The notes below the pieces were generated by a model. That model had not been told where the DNA came from, did no database searches, and saw only the letters and a program-made list of their open reading frames with translations. This document shows, piece after piece, positions 1 through 11,333 of a stretch of 27,456 nucleotides of DNA. The translations under genes were made by a program, and so were the position numbers. Source of the DNA: Ophiosphaerella korrae. Taxonomy: Eukaryota; Ascomycota; Dothideomycetes; Pleosporales; Phaeosphaeriaceae. Each line of letters begins with the position of its first letter. Position 1 is the first letter of the stretch. The DNA is taken from contig JALNQF010000479.1 in the NCBI GenBank assembly GCA_028456385.1, forward strand, positions 1 through 27,456, given 5' to 3'.

Positions 1-2640
1 AACTACCTTTCTACTTTTAGTTAGTGCTTAGTAAGCTACTAGGTATATATACCTAGTACTTACTTAGATAGCTTTATCTACTATTTACTCTTTTTAGTTA
101 ATTATTAAAACTACTTTATTAAGTTATCTTATATAAAGTCTACCTTATAACTCTTTAGTATCCTATATTTCTATATTAGTACGTCTAGTAGTATATGTCC
201 TAGCTAATCTACTATATAATTACTTTAGAATTTCTCTATCTTAGTGTATTTTATAAATTAGTTTACGATTACTATTATTATATTATATCCTATTCTTATT
301 ACTAGGCTCTTAAACGTTAGTAGTCTTCTAATAAAGTCTATTGTAATATCTATTTATAGTTTTTCTAGTATTTTAATTACTTATATTTCTCTATAAGGTG
401 TATATATCTTATATTTATTTTTCTAGTAATTTACGTATTCTTTAATAAACTATATTACTTTCTCTTTTATCTTACTAAATTTATAGTTTCTTTAGATTAG
501 TTCTATAGTTTATATAATCTCTAAGTACTTATATACTAGATTATTATAGTATTATTATATAATTACTTTCTCTAATTCTTCTAGAACTTTATTTATAATC
601 TTAACTAGGTTGTTAATTTCTTGTTCCTCTACTAGTTATATATTTAGTACTAGGTATCTATATCTATTATCTTGTAGTATAGCTTCTTCTACTACTTGTT
701 TTTTTCTTATAATATTGTATCTTTAGCTAAGCGCGTCTACTTAGCTATTTTCCTTACTTCGTATATACTAAATCTTAAATTTATACTATCCTAGTAGCTC
801 TAACTATTATATCTACTTATTTTTTAACTTTTTACTTATTCTAAAGTATATTAAGTTCTTATAATCTATTTTTATAATTACTTCTACTATACTTTTAGTT
901 TATACTCTTTAATACTTAAGTATATTAACTATTATAAGTAGCTCTTTATTATATATATTATATCTTTCTTTTAATTCTATAAACTTCTCTAAATAGTATA
1001 TAATTAGATACTACTTCTCTTTATACTCTTATAGCGCGATTACTTTATAAGCTAGATTAGATATATTAGTTTTAATAACTAGAGTCTTATTACTATAAAA
1101 TTATTTTAGAACTAGTAGTATAATATAAGCTTATTTAAGTTCTTTATATACTTATTTCTACTCTACTCTTTATTCTTATATAATATCTTTTTTTATAAGC
1201 TTTATAAGTAGTAGTACTTTCTTAGAAAATCTTTCTATAAAGTATTAGTAAAAGTTAATAAATTCTAGGAATAATTATACGTTTTTAACTATCTTAGGTT
1301 CTTTCTATTTTTCTACTACTTTAATCTTTTCTTAGCTTATCTTAACTTTATTAATACTTATTATATATCTTAGAAACTCTACTTCTATCTTATACTATTT
1401 GTATTTTTCTAGCTTTAGTTGTAGGTTATATTAGTCTAAGTACTATAGTACTATTATTACTTACTCTACGTACTTACCTTTTTCTTTAGAATATATTAGT
1501 ATATTGTCTAGGTAAGCTATAATAAACTTATCTAAGTATTCTTATAATATATTATTAATTAGTCTTTAGAACGTTACTAGTATATTTATTAGTCTAAAGA
1601 GTATTACTATATACTTATAATATCTATAGTGTATTTAGAATTCTATCTTTTACTCTTTACTTACCTTAATTTATATTAAGTAGTATCTATTCTTTAGGTC
1701 TAGCTTAATAAAAATCTTTACTTTACGTTGCTTATCTTAAAGTTTATCTATATTTAGTAGTAGGTATTAGTCTTTTACTATAATATTATTTAGTTTTTAG
1801 TTGTTTATATATATTTTTAGTAGTCTTTTCTTTTTAAGTATAAAGAGGATTAGAAATCCTACTAATAATAAAGATTCTTATATATATCTCTTCTTTAAGT
1901 CTTTATTTAGTCTTTCTTAGAGTATAACTAATTTACTCTCTATTAATTAATAAATAAGCCTAAAAGGTAGCTTTTTTCTTTTCTATAACTTAATTATGTA
2001 GTCTTAGAGTTAGTACTTAAGTAATACTAGTATATCTATCTCTTCTATAAATAAGTAGCTAAACTTCTTATACTATTTTAGGATCTTAGAAGTTACGCGT
2101 TAATCCTTTACTCTTACTTCTTAGCCTAGCGCCTTACTAGTACCTATAGAAGTACTTATTCTCTCTTAATAAGTTACTATTAAAGCTACTATCTTATATA
2201 GTACCTTTTTATCTACTATTAAATACTACTAATATATAGGCTTAGATCTACGTGCGTCTTTATAGTTATTAAATAAGAGGTTCTAGTTTTTCTAATTAAC
2301 TTTAAGATTAAACTCTTATAGCTATAGGAGTCCTAGTATAATATCTTTATTAGCTAAAACTAATACGTCTAAGGTAATCCTTATACTATATCTTTAAATA
2401 ATAATCTCTATAGTTACTTTATTACTAACTATTAGGTTTTTTAGTATTAGTTATCTATTTGTAATATAGATTAGATATATTATCTTTTTTACATATAGTT
2501 AGAGTCTTACTTATTTTACTACTTTAGGTATAATTAGGTTTATAAATAACTCTAAATCTACTAATACTTTTATTTTTTCTCTCTTTATTTTTACTAGGAG
2601 TTTAATAAGTCTCTTAGTATTAATAGTATTATAGCTTCTA
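1..2640 (-). pseudogene. pol: Element E pol remnant: protease, RT, RNase H, integrase (partial)
   Basis: Polyprotein remnant that once encoded the enzymes for reverse transcription and integration. Protease: the minus strand reads VLVDLELFIN near 2540-2565, matching the retropepsin D-S/T-G site with Asp kept and Ser and Gly replaced (TCA>TTA, GGG>GAG). RT: a block equivalent to the palm entry (FILKKKRLLK...NIDKL) lies at about 1730-1860. The catalytic motif reads FIIAYLDNILIYS at about 1490-1540, with YLDD changed to YLDN. RNase H: the family TDAS reads TNIS at about 1070. Integrase: ITIDFI at about 330-350 keeps the first catalytic Asp, and the frame continues to base 1. The ORF is broken by many TAG/TAA at Gln and Trp positions. 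It cannot be functional. Confidence 0.82.
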
Positions 2641-4555
2641 GATATATATCTAGTATTAGTTATTTACTTAAAAAAGACTTAATCTTATAATCTTTGTTTA
2701 TCCTTTACTAGAATCCTTAGAATCTCTTAATTTCTCTATATTATTTATACTTTTCTAGCGTATAGGTTTTCTAGATTATATTAATATATTAGTTATTTAT
2801 AAGTATCTTACTTGTATTTACTTCTTTATTAGTTATCTCTAGAAAGTACTTAGCTTTCTACTTATTTTATAGGTATTATTTGTATATTATCTTTATATAC
2901 TCTTCTTAGTTCTATTTATATCTAGATCTCTTATAAGGGAAATATCTAGATCTTATTTTATTAGAGTAGTAGGTAAAGTAGTTATTATAGTTATATCTTC
3001 TCTATAATAGTAGTAAGTAGTTATAGTTATATAAGTATAGCTAGTATTATAGTTCTTATATTAATACTAGATCTATAATAATTAGTGCCTAATTATTATT
3101 TATATATAATAATTAGTATTATTAGGTTTACTCTACTTAGCGTTCTTTATCCTTCTATTCTTTTACTAAGTAGTTACTATTTACTAGTCTCTAGATTTCT
3201 TTTATAAATCTATCCTATACTTTAGTATTTTTTTACTTTAGCTCTAGCGTTCTAGGTACTATTTTATATTTAGAAGTCTTAAGCTCTTAGTTTTCTTTCT
3301 TACCTTATCCTAAGCTATATATACTTACTTTCTTAGATATAGTGTTATCTTATACTTATAGTCTACTCTTCTTTAGTATAGCTAAAGGTATTTTAAGGTA
3401 TCTATCTTAGCTTACTTTTACTTTAGCTAATACCTTTTTACGTAGCTTTATACTTTTAGTAGTATATTAAAAGCTTTTACTTTATTATTTATTATAAAGT
3501 TAGTTAGCTTTATAGTAATCTTATAGTAGTTTTATTTCTTACTTATATCTTACTACTAGAGGTTTATAGTCTTGTAATCTCTTTTCTCTTAGCTTCTTCT
3601 AGAGATTACTTCTTATTCTTCTTCTCTATTATTATCTTACCTCTTAAGTATATTAATGTATTATATAATCTTATTTTTTACTTCGTAATTCTTTACTAGG
3701 TACTCTATTTTACTATTCTTATAGTATTTTTAGCTTTTTACTCTTTTAGAGTTCTTATAGTAATAGTATTTTTGTTTTCTTAGGTTTATATTATTAATAT
3801 ATATCTTGTCTAGCCTAAAGTATCTATAGCTACTCTAAACTTTTTTTATTCTTATATTTAGGTTAGTACTTATACTTAGGTTTATATATCTTACTTTCTA
3901 TATATAGTACTTTACTATTCTTAGCTTCTACTATATATTTATATATATAGTTATTAACTTAAATTATATTCTCTATTAGGTCTTCTAATATCTTAATTAT
4001 AGCTCTACTATTTATTAGCTTACTTTAAATATTACTTTTAAGTTTTTTTTAAAATATCCTTATTAATAACTTTTTATTCTATTCTATTTATATTATGTAG
4101 CTTTAGAACTTGTTAGTATAGTCTACTACTACCTTATATTATTATAGCTACTATATCGCGTACTCTACTACTACTATCTTATTTACTAGTAGAAAGGCTT
4201 ATTATACTTTATTTTTAAACATAATCTATTCTTTAAATATCTTGTTATAGTTATTATTGTTATTATTAAGGTATTTCTTAAAGTATAGTATAACTTATTT
4301 CTCTACCTTACTTCTTATATAAGATAATATAAGTATAGCTCTATCTTTATCCTAAACTTAGTTTACTTTAAAAAAGAGATTAAGTTATAAGATCTATAGC
4401 TTAAGCTTATTTTATTCTCTATAGTAGAGGTCTAGCTTAGTAACCTTAGAAGTAGTAGTATAGGTTACTCCTACACGCTAGTTATCTATATTTATTAATA
4501 TATTACTTATCTTAAAAGTATTTAATATATTAAGACCTTAGAACTAAGTAAGACT
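2641..4555 (-). pseudogene. gag: Element E gag remnant
   Basis: Capsid/nucleocapsid precursor remnant upstream of E pol. The quasi-frame is open in meaning, though not in stops, back to about 4555. At about 4100-4230 it reads IMFKNKV, NKIVVVEYAI and DYINKF, close to the Gypsy gag capsid pattern of the type W..F...V...F........A...L..L.Q...A..Y...F. A knuckle-like stretch at about 3681-3731 reads YYKNSKIEYLVKNY, compatible with a CCHC zinc knuckle whose Cys and His became Tyr. One of the expected Cys positions reads Asn, so this knuckle is less certain than those in A and B. The boundary with pol at 2641 is approximate, and the original start codon cannot be identified after RIP. Confidence 0.62.
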
Positions 4556-4643
4556 AATAAAGGTAAGTAGGCTTCTATAAGATAGGTAAGGTTAATAAAT
4601 AAGTTAGTTACTTAACTTAATTAATAGTTAGCTTTTATTAGAG

Positions 4644-4970
4644 TATTACAAGGTATATAAGTATAAATAAGTAGATAAGAATCTAATTAAAGTATTAGTT
4701 ATAATACTCTATTAAAATAAGAGGTAAAGAAGAGATTAAATACAATAATCTATAAAGGTCTATTAACGTCCCTATATACTTACTATCTAGCGTTTATTTC
4801 TAAGTGCTTACTCTAGAGCGTTTACTCTAGAGCGCTTATTCCTAAGTGTTTACTCTAGAGTATTTACTCTAGAGCGTTTACTACTAAATAGTTACGTGTT
4901 CTACTATACTATATTATCTAGCCTAATTACGTGCAATATAATAGCTTACTTACTACTTCGTATTATAATA
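4644..4970 (-). repeat. Element E 5' LTR (left boundary tentative)
   Basis: Noncoding DNA between the start of E gag and the resumption of D. The right edge (4970) is fixed by the return of D sequence. On the minus strand the LTR would begin tattataatacg and end ccttgtaata. Undoing one RIP change gives tgtta...taaca, the same terminal inversion as the other LTRs here. The left edge at 4644 is my best match to that ending. The second LTR is outside the window, so it is unconfirmed. The bases between 4556 and 4643 would be the untranslated leader. Confidence 0.5.
4790..4887. repeat. 14-bp minisatellite, seven units, inside the element E LTR
   Basis: Seven consecutive 14-base units starting at 4790: gcgtttatttctaa, gtgcttactctaga, gcgtttactctaga, gcgcttattcctaa, gtgtttactctaga, gtatttactctaga, gcgtttactactaa. 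Four of the seven units end in ctctaga, giving a palindromic ctctagag at the following junction. Units differ almost only by C/T and G/A changes. Nothing like it is seen in the A-D LTRs. Confidence 0.9.
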
Positions 4971-6513
4971 ATAAGATTATTATAGATAGAGATATAAGAT
5001 TTATATTAAATCTATATAGAACAATAATAGTATTATTAGGAATTAAATATTAAATATTAATAGTATTCTACTTATAAATAGATAGATAGTTAGAATATAT
5101 AAACTAAATAGTAGAATAGTACTTAAGATACTACTTAAACTATAACTAGAATAACTAGGTATAACTACTACCTATAGTATAGCTAGTATATAATAGCGTA
5201 AAGAATATAGTAATAAGAGTATTACTCTTCTTTATAAACTATAGATTTAACTCTAATATATACTAGATACTAAGATTTAAAGTATTTTAGTTTCTAAGAA
5301 GAGAAAACTTTATAAATAGACTTAAAGAGATTTATAATTAACTATAATAGGATATAGAATTCTTATAATATTAAATAATTAGGTACTATAATAAAAAATA
5401 CTTAGAAGGACTCTAATTTAGTAAGGGAGAAAAAGTATAGTTTATATATACAAATATTAAAAGTAAATAATTAAGTTCTAAACTAGATTATATAAAAATA
5501 AAACTATACAAGATTAAGAAAAAAGTTATACTAGTTATATTTAAATTAAGACTACTAGATATAATAAGGATACACCTAATATTCTATATAGTACTACTAG
5601 AAAAAGTATTATAAGAAGTAGAACTACTAGTGTATAAAGTAAATATATATAGAGAATAAGAAGAATAAGAAGTTAGAGAAATCTTATAGTACTAATTCTA
5701 TAATAGAAGGAATTACTACCTAGTAAAATAGAGAGGTATAAATAAGAAAAGTTAACTATAAGAAGATATATAGAAACTAGAAGATAATCTTAACTACTTT
5801 AAAAAATTAGAGGAGTTCTAAAGTTAAAACCCTCTAGACTACCTAGTAGTATATAGAGAAGAGTTGTATTATTAGTAATAGATAGAGAAGTAGTAGATAC
5901 GCCTAATATAGTAAGAGCTAGAGTAGCCCCTACTATATCCTTAAAGTCTAGCTTAGACTCTAGAAAAGTAAACTATTTAATAGACTTCTTATTATTTAAG
6001 GCCTTTGTCTTATAAAGACAATATTAATAGGCTTAATTATTAAGAAGTTAAGACTAATACTTATTTAGTATATAGTAAGAGACCTTATAGAGCCTCTTAT
6101 ATTCTTTTTTAGCTTTTATAATCTATAATAATAGTTTTTCTTAAGCGTAGTTAATAGCTCTCCTTATTATATATAAGTATAGACGTATAAATAAGTATTC
6201 TCAACCTATACTCTATAAGAGATACGCTAAATAGATTATAAGATAAATAAGAGTTAGTATAAAGATACGCCTTATAAGCCTTACTATACTTTAAAGAAAG
6301 ATAGACTAATAGAGGATTTAAAGATTTATAACAAGAATAAAGAAATATTATAATCCTATAGCGTAATATATAATTAGCTAATTAAAGATAATAAAGAGTA
6401 GACTTAGTAAGTATAGAGATAGAAGATAAAGAACTTAATATTAACAAGGAAATAGGATCAATAACTTTAGCTCTAAGATAGAAGAATAAAAATCTACTTA
6501 AAGAAGGGAATAG
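4971..6513 (+). pseudogene. pol: Element D pol remnant: integrase core, GPY/F-like region, chromodomain, conserved tail
   Basis: From 4976 the frame reads IIIDRDIRFIL, the integrase block around the second catalytic Asp, which is kept. It continues through the family's LGIKY and QTDGQ-like stretch with Gln turned to stop. At about 5405-5635 a GEKV...KLDY...IHLIFYIVLLEKVL stretch corresponds to the post-integrase region that ends in HPVFHVSLL in chromoviruses. The chromodomain begins at 5669 (EVREIL) and shows YYLVK*RGI, where the stop replaces the aromatic-cage Trp (TGG>TAG). Register is constant (all codons start at positions leaving remainder 2 on division by 3). The frame then continues as the tail described for element B. 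No intact ORF remains. Confidence 0.82.
6500..6513 (+). other. Polypurine tract of element D
   Basis: aaagaagggaatag lies directly before the 3' LTR. The same 14-base position is agagaggggaatag in A and agaaaaaggaatag in B. It is the expected plus-strand DNA primer site, and its conservation supports the LTR boundary at 6514. Confidence 0.75.
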
Positions 6514-6961
6514 TGCTATAGGTATAATAAGAGAAATTAAGATAGAACTAATTAGTCTTAACTTAAGTACTAATAAAGTATAGGATAAGTAAGGTAATAA
6601 CTTTAATTAGGAAGCTACTTATAATTAGGACACGTAAGTAATCCTCTAATCTATTAAGTGTATAGATAGAAATTTATTATAGATTAATAGATTAGTAATC
6701 TATAATCTATAGTCGCTAAGACTAGATACAAGTAATAGATTAATAGATTACTAAAGGTATATAGTTAATAGTAATACGTATTATTATAATAGTATTAGAA
6801 ATTTAATTCTTTTACTATAGAGCGACAATATATAATATTACAAGATATCTTCTATTATTTATAGCCTATTGTAGATTTTAATATAAGCTTTTATTATTAC
6901 TTTCTAATCTACTAATACTCTTAAGTAGTTACTATAGCTAATAATAGGTAACTACGTTATA
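6514..6961 (+). repeat. 3' LTR of element D (448 bp)
   Basis: Begins tgctatag after the polypurine tract and ends tacgttata. It aligns along its length with the LTR of C at 25306-25761 (reverse orientation) and shares the opening ...gatagaactaattagt with A and B LTRs. The middle (about 6640-6760) is crowded with direct and inverted copies of a motif around taatagatta, for example at 6681-6710 and 6733-6750. The same cluster is present in C's LTR, so it belongs to this LTR subtype and did not arise by chance here. Confidence 0.82.
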
Positions 6962-9055
6962 CTTCTATAAGCTTTTACAAATCTCTTTTAGATTTCTAGT
7001 TTTTTTATTTCTTTAGAGGCTTTTACTATTTCTTCTCTAATCTAGTTATTTAGCTTATTACTCTTTCTTTTAAGTATTATACCTATTTTAGGTTTATTTA
7101 GGACGAGATATTATTCTTTATTTTTAACTAAAACTATACTAGTAGCTTTTACTTCTTATAAATCTAGTATTTTACTAAAGGCGTCTACTAACTAGTTATT
7201 CTTTCTTTCTATATATATAACCTTAAATTTAAATATTAGTAAGAATTCCTACTATCTTATAAAGCGCTATATTAATTCTTTATTTATTATAACTCTTATA
7301 AGATTCTAATAATCTATATAAACCTTTATTTTATTTATTACTCGTTATAAGTATACTCTCTATTTCTTAAATACTTTGTAGATTACTAGTATTTCTTTAT
7401 TATAAATTAGATAGTTAAGCTCTACTAGCTTTATTTTCTTAGAGAAGTATTCTACTAAGTATTCTTATTTAGTTTCTAGGTCTTCTTATATTAGTACTAT
7501 CTTATAGACTTAATTAGATATATCTATTTTTACTACTACTAGTAAGTCTAGGTTATATATTCTAATAACTAGGTTTTCTATAAACTTTCTCTTAATATAG
7601 TTAAATACTTTATTATATTCTTTTATATATTTAAATAGTATATCCTTTTTTATTAGTTTAGTTAATAGCTCTATATACTTAGACTATCTTATTATTAATT
7701 TTTTATAAAAGTTTACTAGCTTATAAAACTACTATACCTCTTGTAAGTTCTTAGGTATTAGCTATTTACAAATTAACTTAATCTTTTTTAAGTTAATCTT
7801 AATTTTTCCGAGTTTAATAATAAATCTAAAGAACTCTATTTCTATTATATAAAATTTGTATTTTCTTATTTTAAAAAATATTTTACCTTTACTTAGTCTT
7901 TCTAGTACTTTATATATATATTATACGTATTTATCTTCTAATTCTAAAAATATAAAGATATTATCTAGGTATTCTCTTAAGACTATATTAATTCTTTCCT
8001 AAAATACTACTAGTATATTTATTAATCTAAAAAGTATAACTATATACTTAAATACTCTATATTATATTTAGAATACTATTTTCTATTTATTACTTTTTTA
8101 AATCCTTATCTAATAGTAGGCGTTCTAGATATCTAGCTTTATAAAAATCTTAGCTCTTTATAGCCTATCTTATATATTATCTATATATAGTAAAGGATAT
8201 CTATTTTTATTTATAATTGCGTTTGTTTTTCTAAAATCTACGTAAAGTCTCTTATTATCTATTTCTTTTTTATATATAAATATAAGTCTATATACTATTA
8301 AGAATTATAATTCTTATATCTATTCTTTTTTTATTACGTTTTATATAAATACTTACTTAATCTTAGACTCTTTTTTAGTTATTCTATAGACTAGGCTCTA
8401 ACTTACGTCTTTTCTTTCTTCTAGGTCTATTACTAAGTCTTATACCTAATATACTAGAAGGTAATCTTTAGGCTCTATAAGCTACTATTCTTATTTCTTA
8501 TACTTATCTAGGAATTCTCCTTTATATATACTTATATTAGCTTTTAATATATCTCTTTTAAGGTAACTAATATCTTTTATTCTCTAATTAATTCTTAGAT
8601 TAGCTATCTATAACTATAGTATCTTTAAGATTATATCTTATTTATTATTAATTATTATTATATCTATAACTAGGTTCTTAATCTTTAGCTTTTCTAACTC
8701 TAGTATAGAAGGTATTATTTTAAACTTTATAAGTTCTTAGAATAGTATTTTTTTAATTATACTTAGCTATTAAGAGTATTTCTTAGTTATATAATATATT
8801 CTTTAGTTTTCTATAAACTTCTTAGATATAAAGTTCTTTATAGCTCTACTATTAATTATAACTTATACTCTTTTTTTTTAAAGGTACCTTATTTTATAAT
8901 ATATAGGCCTATTATACTTTTAAGTCTTTCTTACTTAGGCTATTTTATAAATTCTTTACTTTGTTAAATCTAAAGTCTTACTTATTCTTTCTAATAATTA
9001 TACTTTAGGTATTTATTGTTTATATACTTATACTATAGCTTTTCTAAGATATATT
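6962..9055 (-). pseudogene. pol: Element C pol remnant: protease, RT, RNase H, integrase start
   Basis: Minus-strand polyprotein remnant. Protease: the active-site region reads INSRAIKNF with the Asp codon changed to AAT at 8851-8853 and Gly to Arg. RT: RLYVDFRKTNA lies at about 8210-8245, followed by the template-grip region. The catalytic loop at about 7960-7980 reads REYLDNIFIF. Compared with A and B, 24 bases (eight residues) are missing here, between two copies of tacctaga, so only one YLD remains. RNase H (VKIDISN for VKTDASN) and the tether region follow at about 7150-7600. Integrase begins near 7060 and stops at 6962 inside its N-terminal zinc-binding part, where D inserted. The protease-to-RT spacing (609 bases) is identical to A and B. 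Many TAA/TAG stops; inactive. Confidence 0.83.
9051..9055. repeat. Target site duplication of element A, left copy (atatt)
   Basis: atatt directly precedes the 5' LTR of A and recurs directly after its 3' LTR at 23222-23226. Removing A and one copy rejoins C sequence that matches A's own equivalent region. Confidence 0.9.
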
Positions 9056-9498
9056 TATTATAGTTATAATAAGGGAAGACTAATTTAAACTAATTAGCCC
9101 TACTATAGATAACGAAAGCACGTATAACCTATAGGGTAATAAACTTAATTAAGAAACTAACTATAATAGGGATACGTAACAACTTCGCGATTCGCGATCT
9201 TAGTAAATACAAAGTACAAATCTAAATACGTAATAACTTTGTAATTCGCGATCTTAGCAAATATAAAGCACGAAGCTAGCTAAGAAATATAGGTATATAG
9301 TTAGTAGTAATATATATTATTAGGATAGTATTAGTAATCTAATCTTTAACCTAGAACGCTAATACTTAACATTATATACATAAATTAACTATTGTTTATA
9401 GTTATTACTAATTATAACATAAGCTTTTGTTATTACCTCTTAATCTACTAATACCCTATAGAGGTTATTAGGAAGTTAACCCTAGTAACCTTGTTATA
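9056..9498 (+). repeat. 5' LTR of element A (443 bp)
   Basis: Starts tattatag (tgttatag in the 3' copy) and ends ttgttata (original probably ...taca). It matches 22779-23221 over its whole length without a length change. The promoter is presumed to lie here but no TATA box can be trusted in RIP-mutated AT-rich DNA. It contains a 54-bp tandem duplication. Confidence 0.92.
9173..9280 (+). repeat. 54-bp tandem duplication inside the element A LTR
   Basis: Two head-to-tail units (9173-9226 and 9227-9280), each starting tacgtaa(c/t)aact and containing attcgcgatcttag followed by (t/c)aaata. The same two-unit structure occurs in the 3' LTR and, with period 55, in the LTRs of B. It is therefore an ancestral LTR feature, possibly an upstream activating repeat; no function is shown. 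Confidence 0.85.
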
Positions 9499-9559
9499 CC
9501 TTACTAATTTAGTTATTAAGAGGAGCAAAGCGTAAGTAGCGTATAGTCTAGCTAATATA
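9499..9559 (+). other. Primer-binding position and leader of element A
   Basis: Directly after the 5' LTR comes ccttactaatttag. The same position reads ctttactaatttag in B and, on the minus strand, ccttactaatctag in C. The conservation marks it as the primer-binding position. It does not begin with the TGG expected for a site pairing with a tRNA 3' CCA end. The leader ends where gag is inferred to start at 9560. Confidence 0.55.
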
Positions 9560-11333
9560 ATAGTAGAAAGTTTAACTAAATAAGTAACTAAGGTACCTAT
9601 AAGTAGTTATAAATTAGATAATATAGTATAGAGGGTAATTAGAAATTATATAAACAACCTAATCTTAGAAAAAGAAGATATAAAGATAGTAATTAATACT
9701 TTAGAAATATAGAACAAGGAACTATAAGACTACTTAAAGTAGAATAAAGTACAAATTAAAGCTATTATTAAAGGTTAGAACTAGATAGAACTAATTACCT
9801 AAAGACTAGAGATAAGCGCGATAAAGAAACTACCTAAGATACCTATACTTAAGAAATTTAATAGAATAAGGGAAAAACTAAAACCATTTATAGCGTTAGT
9901 ATAACTCTAGATAGATATATAAGTACTATACTTTAATATAGAAGAAAAGAAAGTAATATATATTAGAATATACCTTAAAGAGGATGCGATAAAATAGTTT
10001 AAACCTTACTAGATAGATTATATAATACACGCCCTAATAATATATAAGGATAAAACTAAAGCTATCTTTAGAAGTTATAAATACTTTACTAAACAAATAA
10101 GAGTAGTATTTAGAGATACTAATATTACCTAATAAGCTAAAGAAAAACTTAAGAGGCTTATATAAAGTAAGAGTATTCCTAAATATATATTATAGTTTAA
10201 ATAACTATTATAAAACATAGAATAGAATAAATTAGCCCTAATATTACAATTTAAATAAGGACTAAACGTAAAAATCAAATACAAGATAATTTATATAGAA
10301 AAACTAAGGACACTAGAAGTCCTAAAATAATAGGTAATATAAATTAATAACAATCTTTAAAAATAGAAGAAGAATAAGTATAGTAGCTAACCTAGAAACT
10401 AGGATGTTAGAGATCCTATAATCCTTAACGCTAACAAGGACAAGAAAAAGAAGAAGAATAAAGACTTTACGTACTTTAACTATAGTAAGAAAGGCTACTA
10501 CGTAAAAGATTACTAATTATAAAAGAAAAGGGATATAGTATATTATAAATATAAGAAACTAGAATACTTTATAAAAGATTGTAGAAGTAAAGACTAAAAG
10601 AAAGATAAGGAGACCTAGTTAAAGATAACTAAGGGCAAGAAAGAAGCACTAAAAGTATAGGCTAAACCTTAGAAGAAGGTAGCTAGGAGTAAAGAATTAT
10701 AATATATAATACTCTACTAGACTTTTTATTACAAAGATAACTACTATATATATCTTTCTAGTAAGTAGGAAGTAAGATAGTTCTTATAAAAGAATAGAGT
10801 AGTAGTAATAAAAGAAAGAATAAAAGTATAGCTAAAAGAAATAGCTTACGTAATAAACCTACTAATAGAAGATTTAGAAAGGGAAGAGCCCTAGATTCTA
10901 TTAATCTAGGCTAAAGGACTAGTACTAAATAAAGAGACTACTATAGCTTCCTCTAGAGAACTATAAGAAAGTAAAAAATAGGTTAGTATAAAAGATATAG
11001 AGTATACCTAGCTAGATATATTTAGCTATAATAGCTATATAATAATAGATATAGAGGAACGAAATAAATAATAGAAGTTTATTTAGAAATACTTACTAGT
11101 TATAAGTATAGAGGAAGCGTACAAAGACTAGAAAGAACGTAATCCTAAAGAAATAAAGTTTATACTATTTTAAGAATAGATAAAATAATATATAGTTGTA
11201 GTAAGAAGAATACCTATACAAAGAAAATAGTAATTCTTTATAAGAAAAACGTAATAGATTAACAAAGCCTATATACTAAGAATACTAATAGCGTACTATA
11301 TCCTAATAATAAATACACCTAGAAGAGATAAAT
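9560..11333 (+). pseudogene. gag: Element A gag remnant with two CCHC zinc knuckles
   Basis: Nucleocapsid/capsid precursor remnant. The inferred start is ATA (from ATG) at 9560, followed by VESLT; B has the same ATA-VESLT context. A capsid stretch KLPKIPILKKF at about 9825-9860 and IREKLKPFIAL fit the Gypsy gag pattern. Two zinc knuckles stand at 10469-10605: TYFNYSKKGYYVKDY and YYKYKKLEYFIKDC. Restoring Tyr to Cys/His at the RIP sites gives two C-x2-C-x4-H-x4-C motifs; the last Cys is still Cys. Downstream is a long gag-protease linker. B is inserted in this linker at 11333, and the frame resumes at 18297. It contains numerous TAG/TAA at Gln positions and is inactive. Confidence 0.85.
11329..11333. 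repeat. Target site duplication of element B, left copy (taaat)
   Basis: taaat directly precedes the 5' LTR of B and recurs at 18292-18296 directly after its 3' LTR. Both copies sit in A sequence, which rejoins in frame when B and one copy are removed. Confidence 0.93.

Larger units (their letters stand above)
1..4970 (-). mobile_element. Element E: degenerate Ty3/Gypsy retrotransposon, 3' end beyond the window
   Basis: Read on the minus strand this is a Gypsy-type element in the order 5' LTR (right), gag, protease, RT, RNase H, integrase (left). Integrase reaches the window edge, so the 3' LTR and any chromodomain are not visible. It is inserted in element D: immediately right of 4970 D resumes with ataagattattatag, identical to the corresponding integrase stretch of element B. 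The target duplication would be ataag at 4971-4975, but the other copy lies outside the window. E is clearly diverged from A-D in gag, protease and LTR. The frames are saturated with TAA/TAG and show Asp>Asn and Gly>Glu changes typical of RIP. The RT and integrase motifs make the family assignment firm; subfamily is not resolved. Confidence 0.85.
4971..6961 (+). mobile_element. Element D: 3' part of a chromodomain Ty3/Gypsy retrotransposon
   Basis: The piece carries the integrase core, chromodomain, the conserved pol tail, a polypurine tract and a 3' LTR ending at 6961. The 5' part of D must lie left of element E, outside the window. D is inserted in element C: base 6962 onward is the minus-strand continuation of C's integrase N-terminus, cut mid-domain. 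The expected target duplication is cttct (6962-6966); its partner is outside. The LTR is closely related to that of C, so D and C are the same LTR subtype. Confidence 0.85.

Noticed and set aside
4790..4887. CRISPR-like array
   Set aside because: The 14-bp units abut with no spacers and lie in an LTR; no cas genes are present.
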